Below, in pieces: positions 18,221 to 25,076 of a DNA stretch of 64,000 nucleotides (position 1 is its first letter; the number at the start of each line of letters is the position of its first letter). The notes beneath the pieces are model-generated. The model did no database searches. It was not told where the DNA came from and saw only the letters and a program-made list of their open reading frames with translations. Origin of the DNA: Paenibacillus tengchongensis (GTDB lineage: Bacteria > Bacillota > Bacilli > Paenibacillales > Paenibacillaceae); assembly GCF_008973665.1 (NCBI RefSeq), contig NZ_WACP01000003.1, forward strand, positions 186,001 to 250,000, written 5' to 3'. A program made the translations under genes and the position numbers.

Positions 18221-18404
18221 TAGTTGGAAATCCGCCACCTATTTCAGCTCAAATGAAGATATTAGCAGAAGTAGTTGGATAATCGCACCTAATGCGGATG
18301 AAAGTACGCCGTTGTCCTGATAAAGTTCAAATTAAGTGGCGATAATCGAATTAAAGTTATGCAATCCGTAAAAACGGCAAAATTAGTGTGCGAAAATCCA
18401 ACTA
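18221..18404. repeat. Intergenic element R1 (four 51-bp-spaced motifs, 2 forward + 2 inverted)
   Basis: This 184-bp non-coding element begins TAGTTGGAAATCCGCCACCT and ends GTGCGAAAATCCAACTA. Two forward motifs start at 18221 and 18272 (51 bp apart) and two inverted motifs at 18329 and 18380 (51 bp apart). The outer ends are an imperfect inverted repeat. It has the same length and architecture as the elements at 22829 and 42729, and its unit is expanded at 52303. It fills most of the gap between the cupin gene and the molbindin terminator; no reading frame is evident. Confidence 0.88.
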
Positions 18405-18486
18405 TTGCCTTGACCCATCCAACCTATGACTACCAATTGGCAGCTGAATCGACCAATATATAATAATACCGGAAAACCCAAGCCCC

Positions 18487-18539
18487 AAAACCGCAAGGAG
18501 CCTGAACCTTGCCGCTGACAGCGGTGGTCCAGGCTCCTT
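18487..18539 (-). terminator. Hairpin, probable terminator of the molbindin gene
   Basis: AAGGAGCCTG (18495-18504) pairs with CAGGCTCCTT (18530-18539), with an inner GCCGCT/AGCGG stem. On the minus strand the stem is followed by GCGGTTTT. It lies downstream of the minus-strand molbindin gene. Confidence 0.6.
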
Positions 18540-18595
18540 GGGCCGGTTCAGCACGCGGGTGAAGCGGCGGATTAAGGTGACGGTGATCTGCGCAT

Positions 18596-18799
18596 TTACG
18601 CCATCAGCAGCACAGAAGAGGCTTTGATGACAGCGGTAACGCTTGAGCCTTCCTGCAGTTCCAGCTCGCGGAGCGCTTCACTGGAGATGATAGAGGTGAT
18701 CTGCTGCCCACCGGTGTCAACGACGACCTTCGAGTTGACTGGCCCTTCTTCGATCGATACAACGGTCCCGGCGAACTGGTTTCTGGCACTGATCTTCAT
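18596..18799 (-). CDS. Molbindin-like TOBE domain protein
   Basis: The 67-residue protein is one TOBE (Mop) domain beginning MKISARNQFAGTVVSIEEG, as in molbindins that bind molybdate or tungstate oligomerically in the cytoplasm. It likely buffers molybdate for molybdenum-cofactor enzymes; no such enzyme gene is in this window, but nitrite assimilation genes begin 6 kb away. AAAGGATGG precedes two in-frame ATG codons (18805 and 18799); the second gives the family start. It is divergent from the aldo/keto reductase gene. Confidence 0.87.
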   Translation of the reverse strand: MKISARNQFAGTVVSIEEGPVNSKVVVDTGGQQITSIISSEALRELELQEGSSVTAVIKASSVLLMA

Positions 18800-19087
18800 G
18801 TTCATCCATCCTTTCGTCCTGCTAAAGTAATGATCTATTTAGCGATTCTGGATGTATAATGTCTAAAAGTTCAGCAATGGCTTGGAGATTATGGTCGAAC
18901 TTAAACTAATAATATCTTAAAATCACTAAATATAACAAGATTTAACTATGACTGAAAGGAGAAGCGATATGCATTCTTGTTAAAGTAAACGCTTCAAATT
19001 GTACTGGACCTTCTGTGTACATGCGTACATAATAGAAAAGAGCATTATTACTGAACTTATCTTTGAGCGTATGAGGAGGCAGCTTAG

Positions 19088-20071
19088 ATGAAGTACCGTG
19101 AACTGGGCAATACCGGTCTTAAGGTAAGCGAAGTGAGCTTTGGCACATGGGCCATTGGCGGAGACTGGGGAACGAGCAGGGATGAAGACGGGCTGAAGGG
19201 GCTGGCCCTGGCGATGGAGCAAGGGGTCAATTTCTTCGACACCGCCGATGTGTACGGCTCCGGCCATGCCGAGGAGCTGCTTGCCAAGGCCACCAAAGGC
19301 AAAGAGGATGAAATCCATATTGCCACGAAATTTTGCCGCGCCGGCGATATCCATGATCCGGACACCTATTCGGAGCGGCACGTGCGCGAATATTGCGAGC
19401 AGAGTCTGCGGCGGCTGCAGCGGGAAGCCATTGACCTGTATCAGATTCACTGTCCGCCGATTGAGATCCTGCGTGACGGCAGTGTGTTTGGGGTGCTGGA
19501 CCGCTTGAAGCAGGAGGGCAAAATCCGTCATTACGGTGTCTCCGTAGAGACCGTCGAGGAAGGATTGCTCTGTCTGGAGGCTCCGGGTGTACAGGCGCTG
19601 CAGGTGATCTTCAACCTCTTCCGCCAGCAGCCGGCGCTTGCGCTGCTGCCCCGGGCTGAGGCGCAGGGTGTGGGCATTCTGGCCAGACTGCCGCTCGCCA
19701 GCGGCCTGCTTACCGGGAAGTTCAAGGAGGACAGTACATTTGAGGCCAGCGACCACCGGAACTATAATGCCAACGGCGATGCCTTTAATGTAGGCGAGAC
19801 CTTCGCCGGCCTGCCGTTCCGCAAAGGGGTGGAGCTGGCGCGCAGCCTGGAGTGGATTGCCGAAGGCCGGGGCAATATGGCCCGTGCCGCTATGCGCTGG
19901 ATTCTGGACCACCCGGCCGTCAGCTGCGTCATCCCCGGCTTCAAGAATGAAGCCCAGGTCACAGACAATCTCCGGACTCTTGAAGCCCCGGCTTATACAG
20001 CGCAGGAAATGGAGCAGCTTACCATGTTTTACCGTGATGAAGTGGCGCCTCATATCCGCGGCGGGGTGTAA
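19088..20071 (+). CDS. Aldo/keto reductase
   Basis: A 327-residue NADPH-dependent oxidoreductase of the AKR superfamily, cytoplasmic. The catalytic tetrad is visible: Asp in FFDTADVYGSG, the Tyr of that motif, Lys in IATKF and His in YQIHCPP. The C-terminal cofactor loop is CVIPGFKN. N-terminal MKYRELGNTGLKVSEVSFGT is typical. ATG 19088 follows GAGGAGGC. The substrate cannot be deduced. A small GC hairpin terminator lies 49 bases after the stop. Confidence 0.92.
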   Translation: MKYRELGNTGLKVSEVSFGTWAIGGDWGTSRDEDGLKGLALAMEQGVNFFDTADVYGSGHAEELLAKATKGKEDEIHIATKFCRAGDIHDPDTYSERHVREYCEQSLRRLQREAIDLYQIHCPPIEILRDGSVFGVLDRLKQEGKIRHYGVSVETVEEGLLCLEAPGVQALQVIFNLFRQQPALALLPRAEAQGVGILARLPLASGLLTGKFKEDSTFEASDHRNYNANGDAFNVGETFAGLPFRKGVELARSLEWIAEGRGNMARAAMRWILDHPAVSCVIPGFKNEAQVTDNLRTLEAPAYTAQEMEQLTMFYRDEVAPHIRGGV

Positions 20072-20119
20072 CGGCTGAAGCAAGCCGGATGAACAAATCG
20101 AGCAGCAGGTATAACCTTT

Positions 20120-20142
20120 GGCTCCGCTTTGCGGGGCCTTTT
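20120..20142 (+). terminator. Rho-independent terminator
   Basis: GGCTCCGC (20120-20127) pairs with GCGGGGCC (20131-20138) and is followed by TTTT. It ends the aldo/keto reductase gene. Confidence 0.7.
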
Positions 20143-20169
20143 GGCATGTCTGGGGAGTGGGTTTCGGGA

Positions 20170-20396
20170 CTAATTGATATTGGCGATTGCCCACTCGCCT
20201 GCCTGATCTTTGGTGAAGAAGTAAGTGATTCCTTGATTCGGAAGACTGCGGTCCGCATGGTCATAGAACATATATTGAACCTCTTTCCCGCTGAAAAAAC
20301 GCTTCCCGCAGATAGCCGCCTTTCTGTAAAAAAGTATTGAAGCCCGCTGTATCGCTGGCCGCATAAACAGTTGCGGATGAGGGCAGATTCTTCAGG
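20170..20396 (-). pseudogene. Truncated, frameshifted gene remnant
   Basis: The minus strand reads a protein-like sequence in two frames. The first runs SSLKNLPSSATVYAASD... through LREAFF and opens only after an in-frame TAG near 20397. The second runs FFSGKEVQYMFYDHADRSL... to AIANIN and a TAG. The two join at a T6 run near 20306-20313; removing one T there would restore a single frame of about 75 codons. There is no start codon with a ribosome site. I do not recognise the family. It looks like the 3' remnant of a decayed gene. Confidence 0.5.
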
Positions 20397-20425
20397 GAAG
20401 ACTAATCACCAAACAAATTGAAAGC

Positions 20426-20461
20426 GGCAGCCTCGACGGGACAGTAACATCCCAGGCTGCC
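20426..20461 (-). terminator. Probable terminator of the small YjcZ-like gene
   Basis: GGCAGCC (20426-20432) and GGCTGCC (20455-20461) pair with an inner GGGA/TCCC stem; on the minus strand T-rich sequence follows. It lies 48 bases beyond the small gene at 20509. Confidence 0.55.
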
Positions 20462-20508
20462 ACTTGTAACTGTTTCCTTCGCGACAGAAAGATCATCACT
20501 GCCCATTA

Positions 20509-20610
20509 CTAAATACAAAATGTTCTCAAAACAATAACCAGCAGGATATAGAGCACCAGTATGGTCGTGGTAGATGTAAACATGGGATAACATCCTTTAT
20601 CATAGCTCAC
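20509..20610 (-). CDS. YjcZ-like small hydrophobic protein
   Basis: A 33-codon gene starting at GTG 20610 six bases after a very strong AAAGGAGGTG. The product begins MSYDKGCYPMFTS and ends in one membrane helix, TILVLYILLVIVLRTFCI. The short Tyr/Gly/Cys-bearing head and C-terminal hydrophobic helix are those of the YjcZ family of small sporulation-associated proteins in Bacilli. It lies just upstream of a hairpin terminator, which makes a complete miniature transcription unit. Recognition is by pattern only, so the family label is moderately sure. Confidence 0.7.
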   Translation of the reverse strand: MSYDKGCYPMFTSTTTILVLYILLVIVLRTFCI

Positions 20611-20706
20611 GGCAAACACCTCCTTTGAACTACCACAATATACTCTGAAACCATCCCGAATGTATGTGTGATCACCTATAAAAAGGGGATTTCGCCGCCT
20701 TTGTTG

Positions 20707-20931
20707 TTAGTACAAAGTTGGAACCGGAGAGCAATTGAAGGAAACAATCTCACGAAGTGCAATGGAATAACTATTCCATCTTCCGCCAAAAAATCTGTAC
20801 CCGTAAGCTCTTGATTCTCCGACAGCCGTCAAATAAAACCAGAATTGATCTCCATTTCTAAGCCACATATATGTGAAACGGTACAAACAGTTTTGGAGTC
20901 CCCAGGGATTCGCCGGTTGTGTATAGGGCAT
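20707..20931 (-). CDS. Small aromatic-rich protein, unknown function
   Basis: The product is 74 residues, rich in Trp, Tyr, Phe, Arg and Asn: NCLYRFTYMWLRNGDQFWFY, then GYRFFGGRWNSYSIALREI and a C-terminal FNCSPVPTLY. This pattern recurs in small Paenibacillus/Bacillus proteins that I remember as uncharacterised, so only a family resemblance is claimed. ATG 20931 has AAGGAG upstream at a somewhat long spacing of 13 bases; an ATG 14 codons earlier has no ribosome site. It may be co-transcribed with the YjcZ-like gene 96 bases downstream. Confidence 0.6.
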   Translation of the reverse strand: MPYTQPANPWGLQNCLYRFTYMWLRNGDQFWFYLTAVGESRAYGYRFFGGRWNSYSIALREIVSFNCSPVPTLY

Positions 20932-21023
20932 AAACCAAAATTCACTCCTTATTGGAATTAGACGTATAACCATTTTATGCTCTGAGCCGAAGCCCCGTTT
21001 GGGTGTATGCCCGGGGGCAATGC

Positions 21024-21055
21024 AAGGACATATTCATTCAGGACATATGTCCTTT
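21024..21055 (+). promoter_or_regulatory. Palindromic operator-like site upstream of the NUDIX gene
   Basis: A half-site AAGGACATAT at 21024 is followed by the perfect palindrome AGGACATATGTCCT at 21040-21053. The same palindrome occurs at 21603-21618 upstream of the DUF606 transporter pair, so one regulator may control both units. The regulator is not in the window. Confidence 0.55.
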
Positions 21056-21118
21056 ATTCTCCGCTTCAAATGCGTTTAAATACATAGAGATGAAGGAACC
21101 GAGAAAAGAGGGATTGTG

Positions 21119-21520
21119 ATGAGCGCAAACATCGACAAAGTAGCCTGGATTCATGTGGTGGACGGCAAGGTACTGGGCGCCCGTTCCAAGGGCAAGGATA
21201 CCTGGTACTTTCCGGGCGGCAAGCGGGAGCCGGGTGAGACGGACGGACAGACGCTGATCCGGGAGATCAGCGAAGAACTGAGCGTACGTATCCGGCCGGA
21301 CAGCATCCGACCGTTCGGCAAGTTCGAGGCGGCGGCGCACGGCAAGGCCGAAGGGATCAGCGTCGTCATGACCTGCCTGACTGCCGACTATGACGGCGAG
21401 CTGGTGCCGGCCGCCGAGATCGAGGAACTCGGCTGGCTCACTTCCGGCGACCGCGATAAGGTATCGGCGGTGAGCCGGCTGATTTTTGACCGGCTGCAGG
21501 AAATGAAGCTGCTCTCCTAG
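21119..21520 (+). CDS. NUDIX hydrolase
   Basis: The 133-residue NUDIX protein begins with a short beta-strand region (KVAWIHVVDGKVLGARSKG) and carries the box GGKREPGETDGQTLIREISE plus ELSV. Use of GRP/GG-type boxes and the short length suggest a small nucleotide or sugar-nucleotide substrate, not determined. ATG 21119 has AGAGGGA six bases upstream. An operator-like palindrome lies 65 bases upstream and recurs before the transporter genes at 21679. A strong terminator follows the gene. Confidence 0.87.
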   Translation: MSANIDKVAWIHVVDGKVLGARSKGKDTWYFPGGKREPGETDGQTLIREISEELSVRIRPDSIRPFGKFEAAAHGKAEGISVVMTCLTADYDGELVPAAEIEELGWLTSGDRDKVSAVSRLIFDRLQEMKLLS

Positions 21521-21534
21521 CACATTGGATATAA

Positions 21535-21575
21535 GCCCGCCTGTTGGCCGGTCCGCCGGCTGAAGGCGGGTTTTT
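21535..21575 (+). terminator. Rho-independent terminator
   Basis: GCCCGCCT (from 21535) pairs with AGGCGGG (from 21564), with an inner GGCCGG/CCGGC stem, followed by T5. It ends the NUDIX gene. Confidence 0.9.
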
Positions 21576-21602
21576 CGCGCCGTGGCGTGCGATTTTGAAA
21601 TG

Positions 21603-21618
21603 AAGGACATATGTCCTT
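21603..21618 (+). promoter_or_regulatory. Palindromic operator-like site upstream of the DUF606 pair
   Basis: AAGGACATATGTCCTT is a perfect 16-base palindrome 61 bases before the first transporter start. Its 14-base core is the same as the site at 21040 before the NUDIX gene, and both are followed by a T-rich stretch. Confidence 0.55.
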
Positions 21619-21678
21619 TCTTAATCTGAGCCGGATGACGTTTAATAAGATCAGAGATCATAAAGGGAGAGACAGAAC

Positions 21679-22104
21679 ATGAGAGGGATTATATTCGCTA
21701 TACTGGCAGGAGCCTGCATCACGCTGCAGGGGGTGGCCAATGCCCGGATCAGCCAGGATATCGGCACTTGGCAGGCTGCGACCATTACTCAATTCACCGG
21801 GTTCATTCTGGCGCTTGTCATTCTGCTGTTCGCGCGCGATGCCCGCAAGCAGGGCTTCAGGCAGGTGAAGCCGCTGTATTTGTTCGGGGGTGCTTTTGCT
21901 GCCATCATTATTTTCAGTGAAGTAACGGCGATCCGGAACATCGGGGTTACGTTTACGATATCGGCGCTGCTGATCGCCCAGCTGTTCCTGACCTTCGTCA
22001 TCGACAGCCGGGGATGGTTCGGGGTTGTAAAGCAGAAGATGCGCCTGCCGCAATTCATCGGTATCGGCCTCATGATTGCAGGCGTTATTATTCTCAAGCT
22101 GTAG
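21679..22104 (+). CDS. DMT family transporter, DUF606 (YdcZ-like), first of pair
   Basis: The 141-residue protein has about five membrane helices, beginning MRGIIFAILAGACITLQGVAN with the family ITLQG motif and a conserved NARIS. DUF606 proteins are half-size DMT transporters, and a second half-size gene follows 84 bases downstream, so the pair probably assembles as a heterodimer. ATG 21679 follows AAAGGGAGAG. The shared palindrome upstream links its control to the NUDIX gene. The substrate is unknown. Confidence 0.87.
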   Translation: MRGIIFAILAGACITLQGVANARISQDIGTWQAATITQFTGFILALVILLFARDARKQGFRQVKPLYLFGGAFAAIIIFSEVTAIRNIGVTFTISALLIAQLFLTFVIDSRGWFGVVKQKMRLPQFIGIGLMIAGVIILKL

Positions 22105-22188
22105 TCAGCACAGAAGGCTTGCCGCGTCCCGGCAAGCTTGCGGGCGCAATAGTTAGGAAGAATGGCAAACATGAAGGAGTGAAGCAAT

Positions 22189-22692
22189 ATGATTATCGGT
22201 CTGATACTGGCTCTGATCGCGGGATCGCTGGTCAGCCTGCAAAACATATTCAACACCAAGGTCAACCAGCACACGGGTTCCTGGTCAACCACTACACTGG
22301 TGCTGGGCATGGGTTTTATCGCCTCGCTGGTGATGGGACTTATCTTTGAGGGGGCGGACATGTTCACCCTCCGGCACATGGAGCTCTGGTACTGGTTCAG
22401 CGGAATCATCGGAGTGGGCGTCGTGATCTGCCTGGTACAGGCCACGAAGCTGCTCGGCGCAACCTACGCCATCTCAATCGTGCTGACTGCCCAGCTCGGC
22501 ACTGCGCTGCTGTGGGATTCGCTCGGCTGGCTCGGGCTGGAGAAGGTGCCGTTCACCTGGAACCAGCTGATCGGCGTGCTCGTGATCGTCGTCGGCATCC
22601 TCGTCTTTAAGCTCGGTGGGGCAGACGCCCCGGAGCAGGAAAGCGCGGAGAGCGCCAAGCCTGAGCAGCGCAAAGCGCTGCAGGCGAAATAA
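22189..22692 (+). CDS. DMT family transporter, DUF606 (YdcZ-like), second of pair
   Basis: The 167-residue protein has about five helices (MIIGLILALIAGSLVSLQNI; NTKVNQHTGSWSTTTLVLGM) and a charged C-terminal tail with Glu, Lys and Ala. It is homologous to the gene at 21679 and most likely its partner subunit. ATG 22189 follows GAAGGAGTG. A strong terminator hairpin lies 58 bases after the stop. Confidence 0.87.
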   Translation: MIIGLILALIAGSLVSLQNIFNTKVNQHTGSWSTTTLVLGMGFIASLVMGLIFEGADMFTLRHMELWYWFSGIIGVGVVICLVQATKLLGATYAISIVLTAQLGTALLWDSLGWLGLEKVPFTWNQLIGVLVIVVGILVFKLGGADAPEQESAESAKPEQRKALQAK

Positions 22693-22750
22693 GGCGCAGC
22701 AGCCAGCATAGCATGCGGGAAGAATATAGCCAGGTCAATAACGGGTCAAA

Positions 22751-22789
22751 GCCAGATCAGCCGCGTAACGGTATTGATCTGGCGTTTTT
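22751..22789 (+). terminator. Rho-independent terminator
   Basis: GCCAGATCA (22751-22759) pairs with TGATCTGGC (22775-22783), followed by G and T5. It ends the DUF606 operon. Confidence 0.9.
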
Positions 22790-22828
22790 GCTGTTATGCA
22801 AATTGATTTTGCGGATCAACTTAATATT

Positions 22829-23013
22829 TAGTTGGAAAATCGCCACCTAATTTCAACTGTTTGGAGCTATCAACACACTTAGTTGGAAAATCACCACTTA
22901 ATCAGGAGGTGAATGGATCATTACACTAATATCGTTGAAATTAAGTGGCGATAATCGATTTAGATGGCTGAAATCCGTAAGAACGGCAGAATTAGTGTGC
23001 GAAAATCGAACTA
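22829..23013. repeat. Intergenic element R2 (four 51-bp-spaced motifs, 2 forward + 2 inverted)
   Basis: A 185-bp copy of the family described at 18221. It begins TAGTTGGAAAATCGCCACCT and ends GTGCGAAAATCGAACTA. Forward motifs at 22829 and 22880 are 51 bp apart; the inverted pair (AAATTAAGTGGCGATAATCG, then GAATTAGTGTGCG) is also spaced 51 bp. It lies between the DUF606 terminator and the 3' end of the TrpD-like gene on the opposite strand. Confidence 0.9.
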
Positions 23014-23070
23014 TTTGTATGGACGCGAATAATGTGCTTCCCCTTTCAGAGCTGCTCATATCAGGGCCGT

Positions 23071-24117
23071 TCAAACCGGGCCCAGGCTGGGCGCCTTGCT
23101 GCCGAGCAGCGAGCTGCGCCATCTGGTGTATGCGGCCCAGGCTGCGCCGTTATCCAGCAGGTCCTTGCAGGTGTACACGCCTTCCTCGATCGAATTGACC
23201 TTGCCGGCCAGATGCAGGCGGGCCGCACCGTTCAGCAGCGTCTGGTTGTAGAAGGCCATATGGCCGCCGCCCTGCAGCACCGCTTCGGCCGTCTGCAGCT
23301 GCAGCTTCGCGTTCCACTCCAGCTCGGGCACTTCCATCTCCAGCCCGAGCGCTTCCGGGTCGATCAGATCGAGCTCGGCGCGGCCGCCGGCAATCCGGTA
23401 TACCCGGTTCGGGCGGTCGATATAGAGATCCTCGGAGCCCTCGACGCCCTGCACGACAAGCGCCCGCTCGTAGCCGAGCTTCAGGATCAGCCGGGACATC
23501 CGGTCGAACACCGTGTTGTGGAAGATGCCGATCACTAGGGCAGGGGAGCAGGCATAGTCGATCAGCTTCTCAGCCGTATTAAAAATAGTGCGCATCCCGA
23601 TATCTACGCGCAGCCCGCGCAAAGCATCCAGCGCCGGGCACCATACCTCGGGCCGGGCGAACAGCACGCCGCCGCTGCGTGCGGCAGCAACAGCCGCCTC
23701 CCGGTCAAGCCCGCCGGGATCAATGCTGGATTCCCGGATGAGATCCTGCAGCGTCACGCCCCATTTCGGCGGCAGCGCAGGTGCGCCGTGCAGCGTTACG
23801 GGCAGCCCGGCAGCTGCCAGCAGGAAGGCCGCCGGAAACGTGGCAATGAAGGAATGCTTCCGGCCGTCATACGGGCCGGCGCAGTCCAGCCCCCGGTGGA
23901 CGGGCTCGCGGTAAGCGTAGCGCCGGCAGACGGCGACGAACGCCTCCAGTTCCTCGATGCTTTCCAGCTTCATCCGTTCGGCGATCAGGAACGCGCCGAT
24001 CTGTACGGGAGAGGCGGTTCCGCCAAGGATGGCCTCCGCCGCAACTTCCGCTTCCTCATAGTTTAGATCACGGGCACCGCGTTTTCCTCTGGCCACTTCT
24101 TTCAGTATATTAATCAT
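23071..24117 (-). CDS. Anthranilate phosphoribosyltransferase-like protein (nitrite locus)
   Basis: The 348-residue protein has the nucleoside phosphorylase class III/TrpD fold order: an N-terminal helical domain (NYEEAEVAAEAILGGTASPV, IGAFLIAERMK) and a catalytic-like domain. The usual glycine-rich TrpD loop GTGGD is replaced by DCAGPYDGRKHS, as in TrpD2/YbiB-type proteins, so tryptophan synthesis is unlikely. Genes of this type recur beside assimilatory nitrite reductase in Bacilli. ATG 24117 follows GGAGATAATACG. It lies 12 bases after the ANTAR regulator gene and is in one operon with it. Confidence 0.8.
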   Translation of the reverse strand: MINILKEVARGKRGARDLNYEEAEVAAEAILGGTASPVQIGAFLIAERMKLESIEELEAFVAVCRRYAYREPVHRGLDCAGPYDGRKHSFIATFPAAFLLAAAGLPVTLHGAPALPPKWGVTLQDLIRESSIDPGGLDREAAVAAARSGGVLFARPEVWCPALDALRGLRVDIGMRTIFNTAEKLIDYACSPALVIGIFHNTVFDRMSRLILKLGYERALVVQGVEGSEDLYIDRPNRVYRIAGGRAELDLIDPEALGLEMEVPELEWNAKLQLQTAEAVLQGGGHMAFYNQTLLNGAARLHLAGKVNSIEEGVYTCKDLLDNGAAWAAYTRWRSSLLGSKAPSLGPV

Positions 24118-24129
24118 CGTATTATCTCC

Positions 24130-24726
24130 TTAAGTTTGATCCTGCAGCAGCTGATAGACCTTGACAATCGAGGTGGCGACATCGACCATCCGCTTGCGTT
24201 CATTCATCGCCTGCTTGCGCAGCAGATCATAGGCTTCCGACTCGCTGATGTTCTTGGCTTTGGACAGGATGCCTTTGGCCATATCGATCCATTTGCGTTC
24301 TTCGATGCGGGCTAGCAGCTGCTCCCGCTCCCGGTGCCACTCCTGGCGCTCCATGCTGCTTCTGGCGGCGAAATGGAGGATCCAGTGGATTTCCGGCGGC
24401 TGCATGGCGGGCGAGAGAATGCCATCCACAATAATGTTCTCGTCGCAGGCGGTAGCCGACAGATTCGCACTGTGCTTCGTACACCACCAGAGGATGGGGG
24501 GCGCCTTAAGCTGCAGCAGACTGCTGCGCCAAGCCATCAGCTCGGTCACGGGCAGATGCAGGATGGCGGCATCCGCGTCACGCAGCAGCGGCAGGGCTTC
24601 ATCCACGTTAGAAGCCGTGTGCACGACATAGCCGCAGGAGCGGAGGAGCGGACCGGGCCGATCCGGCGAGCGCGCTTCTGCGGAATTCTCTGTGATAACT
24701 TGATCGATAACCAACAGGGAATGCAT
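24130..24726 (-). CDS. ANTAR domain RNA-binding antiterminator (NasT/AmiR-like)
   Basis: The 198-residue protein has a degenerate N-terminal receiver-like domain, a short coiled segment (REREQLLARIEERKWID), and a C-terminal ANTAR domain (MAKGILSKAKNISESEAYDL, then LRKQAMNERKRM). ANTAR proteins bind paired hexaloop hairpins in leaders and prevent termination. Two such hairpins lie at 24939-24986 in the divergent nirB leader, the obvious target. The receiver half lacks a clear phosphoacceptor motif, so control may be by ligand or partner, not phosphorylation. AAAGGAG precedes the ATG. Confidence 0.9.
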   Translation of the reverse strand: MHSLLVIDQVITENSAEARSPDRPGPLLRSCGYVVHTASNVDEALPLLRDADAAILHLPVTELMAWRSSLLQLKAPPILWWCTKHSANLSATACDENIIVDGILSPAMQPPEIHWILHFAARSSMERQEWHREREQLLARIEERKWIDMAKGILSKAKNISESEAYDLLRKQAMNERKRMVDVATSIVKVYQLLQDQT

Positions 24727-24809
24727 AGAGTAACGCTCCTTTATCGGTCTATAACGAAAGTATAATTTCGTATGATTAGCTTTGAAACAAGCCGGATAAT
24801 CAAGGATGA

Positions 24810-24826
24810 TGTTATATTATATAACA
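24810..24826 (+). promoter_or_regulatory. GlnR/TnrA-type nitrogen control box
   Basis: TGTTATATTATATAACA is a perfect match to TGTNA-N7-TNACA and a perfect 17-bp palindrome. It lies between the divergent ANTAR and nirB genes, about 58 bases upstream of the nirB -35 element. A second, imperfect site (TGTCA-N7-TGACG, 24873-24889) overlaps the -35 element itself. Confidence 0.8.
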
Positions 24827-24883
24827 CAAAAACCGCCGAATTGTCGATAAATTAATTAAATAAAAATTTATATGTCATAATTA

Positions 24884-24913
24884 TTGACGTTTTGTTTTGA
24901 CCTGTTGTATAGT
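24884..24913 (+). promoter_or_regulatory. nirB operon promoter
   Basis: TTGACG (24884-24889) and TATAGT (24908-24913) with an 18-base spacer. The -35 element lies inside an imperfect GlnR/TnrA box. It precedes the ANTAR-target leader. Confidence 0.7.
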
Positions 24914-24938
24914 CGATGTAGTTCAATAAATCATCAGA

Positions 24939-24986
24939 CGGATACAACGGCGTATCCGGCTTGAAGCGGCAATGGCGCCTGCTTTT
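24939..24986 (+). promoter_or_regulatory. ANTAR-target leader: two A1/G4 hexaloop hairpins with terminator-like end
   Basis: Hairpin P1 is CGGATAC, loop AACGGC, GTATCCG (24939-24958). Hairpin P2 is AAGCGGC, loop AATGGC, GCC(T)GCTT (24964-24986), with one bulged T and a TTTT after the stem. Both loops are six bases with A at position 1 and G at position 4, the known recognition rule for ANTAR antiterminators. The leader lies between the nirB promoter and start codon, opposite an ANTAR gene. The T-run is short, so the exact terminator form is uncertain. Confidence 0.87.
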
Positions 24987-25076
24987 ACATTCTTAAGCAC
25001 CGGGAACAGTATGTTCTGCGGGGGATGTGAAGCGGGCTTTTTGGTTTGTTTTCGATACAGAGAGGAGAGAACCCTT

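Noticed and set aside
18980..20194. 404-codon open frame opposite the aldo/keto reductase
   Set aside because: The plus-strand gene has all AKR motifs; the antisense frame is a by-product.
23071..24117. Tryptophan biosynthesis trpD
   Set aside because: The TrpD glycine loop GTGGD is missing, no other trp gene is near, and it sits in a nitrite regulatory operon.
24972..25076. N-terminal extension of nirB from ATG 24972
   Set aside because: It runs through ANTAR hairpin P2, has no ribosome site, and the NirB family starts at MSAARKQ (25077).
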